Source of the DNA: Pseudomonadota bacterium
GTDB taxonomy: Bacteria; Chloroflexota; UBA5177
Length of the DNA stretch: 64,000 nucleotides
Direction of reading: 5' to 3'
NCBI GenBank assembly: GCA_021324655.1
Contig: JAJPIP010000099.1
Span: 1-64,000 of the forward strand
Below are positions 8,334 through 16,365 of the stretch, piece after piece (within the stretch, counting starts at the first letter, position 1; each line of letters opens with the position of its first letter). The notes beneath the pieces were generated by a model. That model worked only from the letters and a program-made list of their open reading frames with translations, made no database searches and had not been told where the DNA came from. The position numbers and the translations under genes are program-made.

Positions 8334-10310
8334 TCAGCCCGCGCGCGCCGACTTCGAGGAGACATAGTCGACGAGGATGTAGTCTCCCAGACGTTCGGGC
8401 GTGGCGAAGAAGGCGCGCCCCCGATTGATGCGCGTCATCTGATTGACAAAGTCCGCGAGATAATGGCTGCGCTCAAGCATGAAGGTGTTGATGGTGATCC
8501 CCTCGTGCGTGCATCGCCGAACCTCGCGCAGCGTTTCCTGAAAGGTACGAAAGGTCGGCGGATACGCGAAGTGAATGCGCTCGCCCTCGAAGTGAGCCGT
8601 CGGCTCGCCGTCGGTAATGATGATGATCTGCCGCGTGCCCGAGCTGTGCCGGCCGAGTAAGCGGCGCGCCACCATGAAGCCGTGCTGCATGTTTGTGCCG
8701 TACACGTAGTCGCCCCATGTGATCCGGTGCAGGTCCTCGGGCTGCAGCTCGCGCGCGTAGTCGGAGAACCCCAGGATATAGAGCCGGTCGCGTGGATACT
8801 GCGTCCGAATCAATGTGTTAAGGGCCAGCGCGACCTTTTTCGCCGCGACAAAACAGCCGCGCAAAGGCATGGAACGGCTCATGTCGAGCATCAGGACGGT
8901 GGAGGATTCGACCGTCTGCTCGGTGCGAAAGACTTCGAAATCGGCGGTTGTCAGCGCGACCGGCGCCCCGCTACCGCGGCGCACGGCATTCATGAGCGTT
9001 TGCGACAGGTCCAGGTGGAAGGAGTCACCAAACTCGTACCGCTTGCTCTCGTCGCCCCGGTCGCCTCCGATCCCGGGAAGCACGGTGGGATGACGGCCGA
9101 AATCGCCGCGATCGAGATTGCGGAAGATGTCGTGCAGCGCTTTCTCCCCGATAACCCGCATTCCACGGGGCGTCAACTCGAATGCGCCCTCTTTGCTTTC
9201 CAGGTATCCGGCGGCTTCGAGAAGGCGTGTCGCCTGCTGCAGTCGTTCGACGTCCTGCCGCGCCTCGGGACCGAGCGATTCGCCGAGGAGCGCCGCATCG
9301 ACGCCGTCGGCGCTGCCCTCCTCCAGCGCTCTCTTCATCTCGCGTTCCAGGAGATCGAGATTCTGGAGGGACCGCATCATTTTCAGCGCGTCGCTCAACG
9401 GGAGCGACTCCTCGCCGCCAAACTGATACTCCGCCGGCTGCTGCCAGAGAGCGTTCAGTGAACCGAGCGTCTCGGCGAGGCGTGCCAGGCCCTCCGCGAT
9501 ACCCGGGTGGCGCAGGGAGGCCGCCATCAGGTCATCGACCTCGCGCCGCATGGCGGCAGGCAGACTCTGCAGGAGCGACTCCATCTGGGCTGCCTGCTGC
9601 TGCAAATCGCGGACGACCCCATCGAGTGAGGTGGCGCCCGGAAAGTAGCGGCCATGTTGTTCCATGAAGGACGAAAAGTCGGTGTCCTGACCGTCGAGAT
9701 GGCGGCGGAGGATTGCATCCAGATCCTCGAGCATGGCGGCAAGCCGCTCACGCTCGGCGTCGTCAATAGCATCGAGCGCGGATCGGATGCCCTCGAACCG
9801 CGCATTCAACGCCTGCCGCTGCAACTCATCTTTCAGCGCCCGAAATCGTTCGCGAGCGTCCTCGTCCAGGAACTCATAGTCCGACAACTGCTCCAGGGCC
9901 TGGGCGGTGTCGGGTCCGACCGCATCGAGGGCGGCGCGTTTGCGGCCGGCCACGGCTTCCATCGAGGCCCGCAAACCTTCGGCGTCCGCAGCCGCAAGCC
10001 GCCGGTCCAGCGCCTCCCGTTCCGCCGCGACGATGGAGGAGATTTCCTCTCGCACGCCGTCCAACAGCCCATCCAGACTGTAGCGATCGAGCATCTGCTG
10101 ACGCGCGGACCGCAACTGTTGCAGAAGTGACTGCATCCCCATGACATTGCGGCCGCCCTGGCCTTGCATCCCCCATCGAACGACGCGCTCCAGCGCGTTG
10201 CCCACGTCGCCGTCGCTCAACAGGTCGTCGGCGAGAGCCCGCATGAGATCGTCGGCTTCGACCTCGCCGGTCAGCTGCGTCCGATCCCACCGTGAGTAGG
10301 TATATCGCAT
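8334..10310 (-). CDS. VWA-domain protein (MoxR partner)
   Basis: A 658-residue protein with a long helical N-terminal region (about 1-430, rich in Leu, Glu and Arg) and a C-terminal von Willebrand factor A domain. The MIDAS motif DMSRS starts at Asp476, and the later acidic element is IITDGEPTAH. It starts two bases beyond the stop of the MoxR-type ATPase, the usual pairing in which ATPase and VWA proteins jointly remodel or insert metal into a client, as in NorQ/NorD, CoxD/CoxE or the Mg-chelatase I/D subunits. No client gene is adjacent, so the target is unknown. It is cytosolic, with no signal peptide. Confidence 0.87.
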   Translation of the reverse strand: MRYTYSRWDRTQLTGEVEADDLMRALADDLLSDGDVGNALERVVRWGMQGQGGRNVMGMQSLLQQLRSARQQMLDRYSLDGLLDGVREEISSIVAAEREALDRRLAAADAEGLRASMEAVAGRKRAALDAVGPDTAQALEQLSDYEFLDEDARERFRALKDELQRQALNARFEGIRSALDAIDDAERERLAAMLEDLDAILRRHLDGQDTDFSSFMEQHGRYFPGATSLDGVVRDLQQQAAQMESLLQSLPAAMRREVDDLMAASLRHPGIAEGLARLAETLGSLNALWQQPAEYQFGGEESLPLSDALKMMRSLQNLDLLEREMKRALEEGSADGVDAALLGESLGPEARQDVERLQQATRLLEAAGYLESKEGAFELTPRGMRVIGEKALHDIFRNLDRGDFGRHPTVLPGIGGDRGDESKRYEFGDSFHLDLSQTLMNAVRRGSGAPVALTTADFEVFRTEQTVESSTVLMLDMSRSMPLRGCFVAAKKVALALNTLIRTQYPRDRLYILGFSDYARELQPEDLHRITWGDYVYGTNMQHGFMVARRLLGRHSSGTRQIIIITDGEPTAHFEGERIHFAYPPTFRTFQETLREVRRCTHEGITINTFMLERSHYLADFVNQMTRINRGRAFFATPERLGDYILVDYVSSKSARAG

Positions 10311-10312
10311 GC

Positions 10313-11710
10313 CTACCGCCGGTAGCGCGCTTGTCCTTCCGATCGATCCTTATTCAGCTTCCGGTTGAGATGCAGCCCTTCCAGGATGAATTCGACCCCG
10401 GAGGCGATCAGGGCCGGATTCCCCTGCGCGCCCAACTTGGCCACCGCGCTCTTCAGTCCGTTGATTCGATAGGCTTGCTGTGCGTATTCCATCGACGGCA
10501 TGCGGTCCGACACGTCGAGCGTCATGCCGTTTTCGAAGCTTCGGAGCAGGTCGTCGAACTCCTGAACCAGGAAGTACCGATTGAAGACGTTGACCACGGC
10601 GCCCTGAACCAGCTTGTCGATGACCTTCTCTTCGCTGGCGTCGCCCAGCGTTTCCAGTTCAATCTTGCCCGCCGTCGAGGCGATGATCGCGGGGAGGTCG
10701 CTGACGCGCGGCACCACGGTCGACTCATGCAACCGGACGGTGCGTTTGAGCGCGTTGCTGACCACGTTCTCATAGTTGGCGATCGATACGCGCACCGACA
10801 CGCCGGAGCGCTGGGAAATATCGGGGCTCTTCCGGGCCAGATGGGTGATCTCGGCAATGATTTCCTTGATGAATTCCGGAACGATCGTCTCGTATGTTCC
10901 ATCCGGGGGCCGGCTCTCCGCCTCCATGATCTCGATTTCGTGCTCGATCGTGAGGGGATAGTGGGTGCGAATTTCGGACCCGCAACGATCCTTCAGCGGC
11001 GTGATGATGCGGCCGCGGTTGGTGTAGTCCTCGGGATTCGCACTGGCGACGACGAAGACGTCGAGCGGCAGCCGGACCTTGAAGCCGCGAATCTGTACGT
11101 CACGCTCCTCCATGATGTTGAGGAGTCCGACCTGAATGCGCTCCGCCAGGTCGGGCAGTTCGTTGATACAGAAGACGCCGCGGTTCGTGCGGGGAATGAG
11201 GCCGAAGTGGATGACCTCTTCGTCGGCCAGATACCGTCCTTCCGCGACCTTGATGGGGTCCACCTCGCCGATCAAATCGGCAATGGTCGTGTCGGGCGTT
11301 GCCAGCTTTTCGCCGTAGCGGCGATCGCGGGGGAGCCAGGCAATCTCGACAGCGTCCCCCTTGTCCGCGATTGCGGCGCGGCACGACGCGCAGATGGGCG
11401 CATACGGGTCATCATTTATCTCGCATCCGGCGACAACCGGAATCTCTTCGTCCAGCAACCCCGTGAGAGCACGCGCCAGCCGCGTCTTCGCCTGCCCTCG
11501 CTCTCCCAGCAGAATAACGTCCTGTCCCGAAAGGACTGCATTTTCGATCTGGGGTAAGACGGTGTCTTCGTAGCCGACGATACCGGGAAAGAGAGGCTCA
11601 TCACGCTCCAGGCGCTCGAGGAGGTTCTTCCGCATTTCATCTTTGACGGGAAGAACTTCGTATTCGCTCTGGCGCAACTCGCCGATCGTGCTGGGCCTCG
11701 TCATCCGCAT
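10313..11710 (-). CDS. MoxR/Mg-chelatase ChlI-type AAA+ ATPase
   Basis: A 465-residue AAA+ ATPase of the MoxR/ChlI group. Walker A is GERGQAKT (69-76), the Walker B region is VFCINELPDL, and sensor 1 is in VVASANPEDY. The region between Walker A and B holds Cys96, Cys107 and Cys110 (CEINDDPYAPICASC), a possible metal-binding finger. It precedes the VWA gene by two bases and should form a complex with it. An ATG at 11704 is an alternative start two codons later. The client cannot be named; a true chlorophyll or cobalamin chelatase is not supported because no chelatase H subunit is present. Confidence 0.88.
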   Translation of the reverse strand: MRMTRPSTIGELRQSEYEVLPVKDEMRKNLLERLERDEPLFPGIVGYEDTVLPQIENAVLSGQDVILLGERGQAKTRLARALTGLLDEEIPVVAGCEINDDPYAPICASCRAAIADKGDAVEIAWLPRDRRYGEKLATPDTTIADLIGEVDPIKVAEGRYLADEEVIHFGLIPRTNRGVFCINELPDLAERIQVGLLNIMEERDVQIRGFKVRLPLDVFVVASANPEDYTNRGRIITPLKDRCGSEIRTHYPLTIEHEIEIMEAESRPPDGTYETIVPEFIKEIIAEITHLARKSPDISQRSGVSVRVSIANYENVVSNALKRTVRLHESTVVPRVSDLPAIIASTAGKIELETLGDASEEKVIDKLVQGAVVNVFNRYFLVQEFDDLLRSFENGMTLDVSDRMPSMEYAQQAYRINGLKSAVAKLGAQGNPALIASGVEFILEGLHLNRKLNKDRSEGQARYRR

Positions 11711-11819
11711 TTCCCTCTAGGCACTGGTCCACTCCCCGGGCGTCTATTGGCGCGGCCGGGGACCATGGGGTTCATAGGTTTTGTTCATCCATTGTAGCGA
11801 TGGGCTCGCCTGCTGGGAG

Positions 11820-12608
11820 CTAGAAGAGGAATCTGGCGAGACCGCCGTCGATCAAGAGGGTCTGGCCGGTGATATACCCGGCGGCCGGCGAGGCGAGAAA
11901 GGCGATCGCGTTCCCCATGTCCTCCGGCGACCCGAAGCGCTTCATCGGGATGCCGGCGGCACGGCGTGCCCTGGCGTCTTCAAAGGTTGTCCCTTCCCGC
12001 TCTGCCTGCAGGCGCGTCAGGTCCATCTGACGCTGCGTCCAGATTTGACCCGGACCGACGGTGTTGAACCGGACGCCGTTCCCGGCACACTCATCCGCGA
12101 GCGCCTTGGAGAGCGCCACAACGGCAACCCGAAGCGAATCGGACAGCACCATGACAGGATCAGGCTGCTTGACGACCCACGACTGCACGTTAACGACACT
12201 CCCCTGGGTCCGTGAGAGATGAGGGAGTGCTGCCCTGATAAGCCGCACGGCGCTCATCAGTGTCAACTGAAATGCCTTCTCCCAGTCGGTATCGCTCAGA
12301 GCGTCGAACTTTCCGGCGGGAGGGCCACCGGCGTTCGTCACCAGGACGTCGACACCGTCAAAGCGTTCGACGGCACGCTGAATCAGCGAGGCGGGTCCGT
12401 TCGCATCCGCCATGTCGGCCACGACCTCCGCGACATCGGCTCCGGTCGAATCGCGGACTGCCTGCGCTGCCTCGTGCAGCGTCGCAGCGGTACGGCCATT
12501 CATGACGACCCTGGCGCCTTCTCGCGCAAACTGGGTTGCCGCGGCGCGGCCGATGCCGGCAGATGATGCGGCAACGACCGCGACCTTGCCTTCGAGACCG
12601 AGATTCAT
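11820..12608 (-). CDS. divergent SDR-family oxidoreductase
   Basis: A 262-residue Rossmann-fold protein of the short-chain dehydrogenase/reductase family. The nucleotide-binding loop is AASSAGIG (13-20), followed by NAGG (92-95) and the structural Ser143 region VVNVQSW. The canonical YxxxK site reads SDSLR (156-160), so both catalytic Tyr and Lys are replaced; this defines a divergent SDR subgroup of uncertain activity. The C-terminal PEDMGNAIAFLAS and TGQTLLIDGG match classical SDRs. Its start overlaps the SRPBCC gene by four bases, implying a two-gene operon. An NAD(P)-dependent reductase role is uncertain. Confidence 0.83.
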   Translation of the reverse strand: MNLGLEGKVAVVAASSAGIGRAAATQFAREGARVVMNGRTAATLHEAAQAVRDSTGADVAEVVADMADANGPASLIQRAVERFDGVDVLVTNAGGPPAGKFDALSDTDWEKAFQLTLMSAVRLIRAALPHLSRTQGSVVNVQSWVVKQPDPVMVLSDSLRVAVVALSKALADECAGNGVRFNTVGPGQIWTQRQMDLTRLQAEREGTTFEDARARRAAGIPMKRFGSPEDMGNAIAFLASPAAGYITGQTLLIDGGLARFLF

Positions 12609-13045
12609 GATGTCTCCCCTTCCAGTAGTTCACGTTGGAGGCGCATGGATCGTTCTATCTCGCGCTCGGCCATCAGTCTCGCCACAGGGCCGCCCACCAC
12701 GCCCAGGACACCTCCGGGCGGAGCGAAGTCCATTCCCTGGGTGACGCGCGTCCGGCCGCCCAGGTCCTCGCAGCGCGTCCAGATTCGAGCACGCTGGTCA
12801 CCGGTGACCTCCAGTTCTCCCTCTCGGGGCGGTGAATAGCGCGAGACGCGCACTTTCAGGTGTTGCAACCGGCCCGCCACCGCCACGGTTTGTCGCCACG
12901 TCGCCCCGACTTCGAGGGGTCCCGAGAAGTCCCGCACCTCTATGACGTTGGGATTCCACTCGGCCGCGCGCCGTGGATCCGTCAACGCGGCGAAGACGCG
13001 ATCGATCGGGGCATTGATCTCGATTGACCGCTCGACAACCGGCAT
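12605..13045 (-). CDS. SRPBCC-family (polyketide cyclase/START-like) protein
   Basis: A 146-residue helix-grip protein. The N-terminal SIEINAPIDRVFAALTDP followed by EWNP is the typical start of SRPBCC proteins, which bind hydrophobic ligands in a deep cavity. The C-terminal helix is long and charged (LMAEREIERSMRLQREL). No catalytic residue can be assigned. It is translationally coupled to the downstream SDR gene, so the pair may act on the same small molecule. It is cytosolic, with no signal peptide. Confidence 0.83.
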   Translation of the reverse strand: MPVVERSIEINAPIDRVFAALTDPRRAAEWNPNVIEVRDFSGPLEVGATWRQTVAVAGRLQHLKVRVSRYSPPREGELEVTGDQRARIWTRCEDLGGRTRVTQGMDFAPPGGVLGVVGGPVARLMAEREIERSMRLQRELLEGETS

Positions 13046-13066
13046 GTCAGTCCTTCTCGCTGCGTA

Positions 13067-13312
13067 TCAATGGGGCCCCTGGTACCCGTGGAGCGCCGCC
13101 TCTCGGGGATTCTCGAAGGGACGGTCGTATTCGACCCATGTCCCGTCCTCCGTCTCCCAGCCCACGACGTAGAGGTCATCACGGCGCTCCACCCGCGTGT
13201 GCATGCGGCGTCGATCCATAAAGACCACGTAGTCCGGGCCGGACTCCTGGAGCATCGCCCACAGGTCACGCACCGCCCCTTCCAGGCGCTGCTGCACGGT
13301 CTCCTCGGTCAT
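13067..13312 (-). CDS. small hypothetical protein
   Basis: A protein of about 81 residues starting at the ATG at 13312, which has GGAGGGG close upstream. The longer frame from 13537 adds Arg-rich sequence and is rejected. Visible features are an N-terminal helix (TVQQRLEGAVRDLWAMLQ) and a C-terminal half rich in Asp, Arg, Trp and Tyr. There are no Cys motifs or membrane segments. I do not recognise it. It lies 21 bp upstream of the SRPBCC gene in the same orientation and may be co-transcribed. Confidence 0.55.
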   Translation of the reverse strand: MTEETVQQRLEGAVRDLWAMLQESGPDYVVFMDRRRMHTRVERRDDLYVVGWETEDGTWVEYDRPFENPREAALHGYQGPH

Positions 13313-13584
13313 GCGACCCCTCCGGGCCCGCGTGATCCTGGGACGGTCACCCTGGGCGCCCCGATGCGCTCGGCGAGAGCCGGAACCCTCTCGTCCACCC
13401 CGCCGGCTCCCGACCCACAACCACCGGCGCCACCTGTTCGCGCCGGCGCACGGCATCCGGCTCGGGGATGAGGGTCCAGCCGGGCACCAAACGAGCATGT
13501 CCGGTGGGCGCGCCTCTCTATCTTGTGACGAGAGCACACCGACACGATAGTGTGAGGGGTGAGCACGGAGAGAGGGGTGTCACG

Positions 13585-13836
13585 ATGGAAGTGGACGTCT
13601 CGAAGGAGCCGGCGGAGGGCCAGGTGATGGTCTTCACCGCGGGCGGCGGATTTCTGGTCAACGGCAGCGTGCGCGACATCGCGGAGAAGCTGAACGCGGA
13701 CGACTGGGCGACGTTTCAGCTGGCGGAGTCGCAGGACAAGATCATGATTCGAAGCGCCCAGGTCGTGGCGCTGCGGGAGGGCCAGCGCGGCCGCCGGCAC
13801 GCCATCGGCTTTGTCCATGAGGCCGAAACCGGCTAA
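13585..13836 (+). CDS. small hypothetical protein
   Basis: An 83-residue protein with start ATG 13585 preceded by GAGGGG at about 8 nt. It looks like a small beta-rich domain (VMVFTAGGGFLVNGSV, then DDWATFQLAE and KIMIRSAQVVAL) with an Arg-rich segment near the C-terminus. I do not recognise the family; it could be a small regulatory or nucleic-acid-associated protein. Its last bases overlap the 3' end of the convergent RNase J gene by four. Confidence 0.55.
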   Translation: MEVDVSKEPAEGQVMVFTAGGGFLVNGSVRDIAEKLNADDWATFQLAESQDKIMIRSAQVVALREGQRGRRHAIGFVHEAETG

Positions 13837-15527
13837 ACCTCAACCACCAGACCAAGCACCATCGGTCGCCGCTTGGTCCGCTCGTACAGGAACCGCTGAA
13901 GGACATCCCGGGCCCGATTCTGAATGTACGAGGGCTCGGCTTGCGCGCTGGCGTGCATCTGCTGCAGATTCCGCTGCAGCTGCTTGCGCGCCCCTTCGAG
14001 AATCGGTTCGTCCTGATCGTCGACGAAGCCGCGGGAGATGATTTCGGGGGGGACAAGCGAGCGACCCGTCCGGCGATCGACGGTGATGACCGCGACCACC
14101 ACGCCGTCCTGTGACAGGTGGCGCCGGTCGCGAAGGACAACGTCGCCGATCTCGCCCACCCCGACGCCATCCACGAAGACGTTACTCGCCGGGACATGGC
14201 CGTTGAATCCCGCCGAGTTTTCCGTGAACTCCATCACGCGGCCAAGTTCCGGTATGAGGATGTTGGCGGCCGGCACGCCAATCGCTTCCGCCAGGCGCGC
14301 ATGGAGAATCAGGTGACGCGTTTCCCCATGGACCGGTACCAGGTACTTGGGACTGGTGATGCTGGTCAGCATCTTCAATTCCTCGCGCCCCGGATGGCCC
14401 GACACGTGGACGTGTGCCTCCGGACCGTAAATGACATTGGCTCCCAGCTTGAACAGGTTGTCGATATTGCGGGACACCAGCTCCTCATTGCCCGGAATCG
14501 GCGACGCGGAGAGAACGACGGTGTCGCCGCGGCGGATCTGGATCTGGCGGTGATCACGATTCGCCATTCGGCTGAGAGCCGACGTCGGTTCGCCCTGCGC
14601 GCCGGTCGTGATGATGCTGACGCGTTCGGGAGGCAGGTGCGCAACCTGCTCCCACGGAGTAATCGCGCGGCCAGGATCGGTCAGATACCCCAATTCCAGC
14701 GCCATCTTCACGTTTTGCTGCATGCTCCGCCCGATCACGGCAACTTTGCGGTCGTACTTGGCTGATACATTGACAATCTGCTGGATGCGGGCGATGAGAC
14801 TGGCGAACGTCGCCGTGATCACGCGGCCCGGAGCGTTTCGCACGATCTCGTCCAGAGCCCGGCCCACCGTGGATTCGGACGGCGTGTATCCCGGCCTCTC
14901 CACACCCGTGCTGTCCGCCAGCAGCACCTGCACGCCCTCGGTTCCCAGCCGCGCCAGGGCACTGATGTCGGTCGGTTTCGAGTCGACAGGCGTGAGGTCT
15001 ATTTTGAAGTCGCCGGTATGGACGACGGTGCCGATCGGGGTGCGGATGGCAAGGCCGGCGGCGTCCGGGACACTGTGCGCCACGCTGAAGAACTCAACGT
15101 CAAACGGCCCTGCCTGGATCCGGCGCCCAAACTCAGTCACCCGCAGATCGGACGATCGCAGAAGCTTGTGTTCCCTCAGCTTGACTTCGATCAGTCCCAT
15201 CGTGAGACGCGTGGCGTACACCGGGACTTCGAAGTTGGGCAGCACGTAGGGGAGGGCACCGATGTGGTCCTCGTGCCCATGCGTGATAAAGAACGCTTTG
15301 ACCTTGCGGGCGCGGTCCTGCAAGTACGCAATGTCCGGAATGACGAGGTCGATACCCGGCATGTTCTCTTCCGGAAACATGACGCCGCAGTCCACGACGA
15401 TGATGGAGTTTCCGTATTCAAGAACCGTCATGTTCTTGCCAATCTCGCCAACACCGCCGAGCGGGATGATGCGTAATTTCGGTTTCGCCACGTGTGTCCA
15501 GACCTCGTTTATTAATTCCGGTTTCAC
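13833..15527 (-). CDS. rnj: ribonuclease J
   Basis: A 564-residue RNase J, a metallo-beta-lactamase/beta-CASP nuclease with 5'-3' exonuclease and endonuclease activity in mRNA decay and rRNA maturation. The metal-binding motif HGHEDHIG begins at His83, with Asp87 and His88, and later metal ligands lie in VAHSVPDAAG and VVHTGDFKID. The beta-CASP insertion (ADSTGVERPG onward) and C-terminal domain are present, and length is normal. It lies downstream of PNPase and uracil-DNA glycosylase on the same strand, after a 193-bp gap that shows no convincing hairpin. Confidence 0.95.
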   Translation of the reverse strand: MKPELINEVWTHVAKPKLRIIPLGGVGEIGKNMTVLEYGNSIIVVDCGVMFPEENMPGIDLVIPDIAYLQDRARKVKAFFITHGHEDHIGALPYVLPNFEVPVYATRLTMGLIEVKLREHKLLRSSDLRVTEFGRRIQAGPFDVEFFSVAHSVPDAAGLAIRTPIGTVVHTGDFKIDLTPVDSKPTDISALARLGTEGVQVLLADSTGVERPGYTPSESTVGRALDEIVRNAPGRVITATFASLIARIQQIVNVSAKYDRKVAVIGRSMQQNVKMALELGYLTDPGRAITPWEQVAHLPPERVSIITTGAQGEPTSALSRMANRDHRQIQIRRGDTVVLSASPIPGNEELVSRNIDNLFKLGANVIYGPEAHVHVSGHPGREELKMLTSITSPKYLVPVHGETRHLILHARLAEAIGVPAANILIPELGRVMEFTENSAGFNGHVPASNVFVDGVGVGEIGDVVLRDRRHLSQDGVVVAVITVDRRTGRSLVPPEIISRGFVDDQDEPILEGARKQLQRNLQQMHASAQAEPSYIQNRARDVLQRFLYERTKRRPMVLGLVVEV

Positions 15528-15720
15528 CCGATTGTAGGGAAACAGCGCCAGGAGACCTGTTTACAGGCACACCCCGCGTCCCGGTGTGTCCCCCAGAGGC
15601 GTGACGAGCGCGAGGCCCCGGTCTCGTCCACAACCTTCTGCTGCCGCCGGATAGCGGCACCCGGCACGACTCGGAGACAATGCGGCACTGGTCGGCCGGG
15701 CACCACGGCCGCGGGGACGG

Positions 15721-16359
15721 TTACAACAGGCTCAGTTGCTCGGGCGGTGTGTCGCCGTCGTGGGGCGGTGCTTCGACTGCAGGGGGTTGATTCTCGCCCA
15801 GGATGCGCGGGAGTTCGGCACGGAGCTTCTGGGCGTCCGCCAGCAGGGTCTGGCGCAATCGCTCTTGATGGAGCGCCGCCGCCGGGTGGTACATGGCGTA
15901 GTAGTACCGGTCATCCTTCTGCCGCAGCTCACCGTGCACCTTCGAGATCATGGAACCGGGAAAGAAGGTCCCCAGGGAAAAACGCCCCAATGTGACAATG
16001 AGTCGCGGGTTGATGATTTCAATCTGGCGCCACAGGTAGGGGAGACAGGCGTCCAGTTCGTTGGGAAGCGGATCGCGATTGTTTGGTGGGCGATGCTTCA
16101 CCACATTGGTGATGTAGACATCGCCACGCTGCAGTCCAGCCTCACCCAGTAGCTCATCGAGAAAGCGGCCGGCCGCCCCCACAAAGGGGCGGCCGTACTT
16201 ATCTTCGTTGAATCCGGGAGCCTCACCAACCAGCATGACCCTGGCATCGACCGGTCCTTCGCCCGGGACACCGCGGTTGGCGGTGCGATGCAGATCGCAT
16301 CGCGTGCAGCCGCGGACCTCCTCGTCCAGGGTCTCCAGAGCAGCGGCGCGCTCGGCCAT
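15721..16359 (-). CDS. family 4 uracil-DNA glycosylase
   Basis: A 212-residue UDG of the iron-sulfur family 4/5 type that removes uracil from DNA to start base-excision repair. The first Cys pair is CTRC near residue 18, with further cluster Cys later in the chain (DACLPYL). The active-site motif is GEAPGFNED, followed by GRPFVG, and the C-terminal catalytic element is MYHPAAAL. ATG at 16359 is preferred over the preceding TTG. The C-terminal ~25 residues are Pro/Glu-rich, ending in EQLSLL, which resembles a beta-clamp-binding QLSLF motif. It starts six bases after the pnp stop, so it is probably in one operon. Confidence 0.9.
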   Translation of the reverse strand: MAERAAALETLDEEVRGCTRCDLHRTANRGVPGEGPVDARVMLVGEAPGFNEDKYGRPFVGAAGRFLDELLGEAGLQRGDVYITNVVKHRPPNNRDPLPNELDACLPYLWRQIEIINPRLIVTLGRFSLGTFFPGSMISKVHGELRQKDDRYYYAMYHPAAALHQERLRQTLLADAQKLRAELPRILGENQPPAVEAPPHDGDTPPEQLSLL

Positions 16360-16365
16360 CAATCG

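Noticed and set aside
7437-8660. 407-codon plus-strand frame across the secreted protein and VWA 3' end
   Set aside because: It spans two minus-strand genes and is Arg/Gly-rich without domains.
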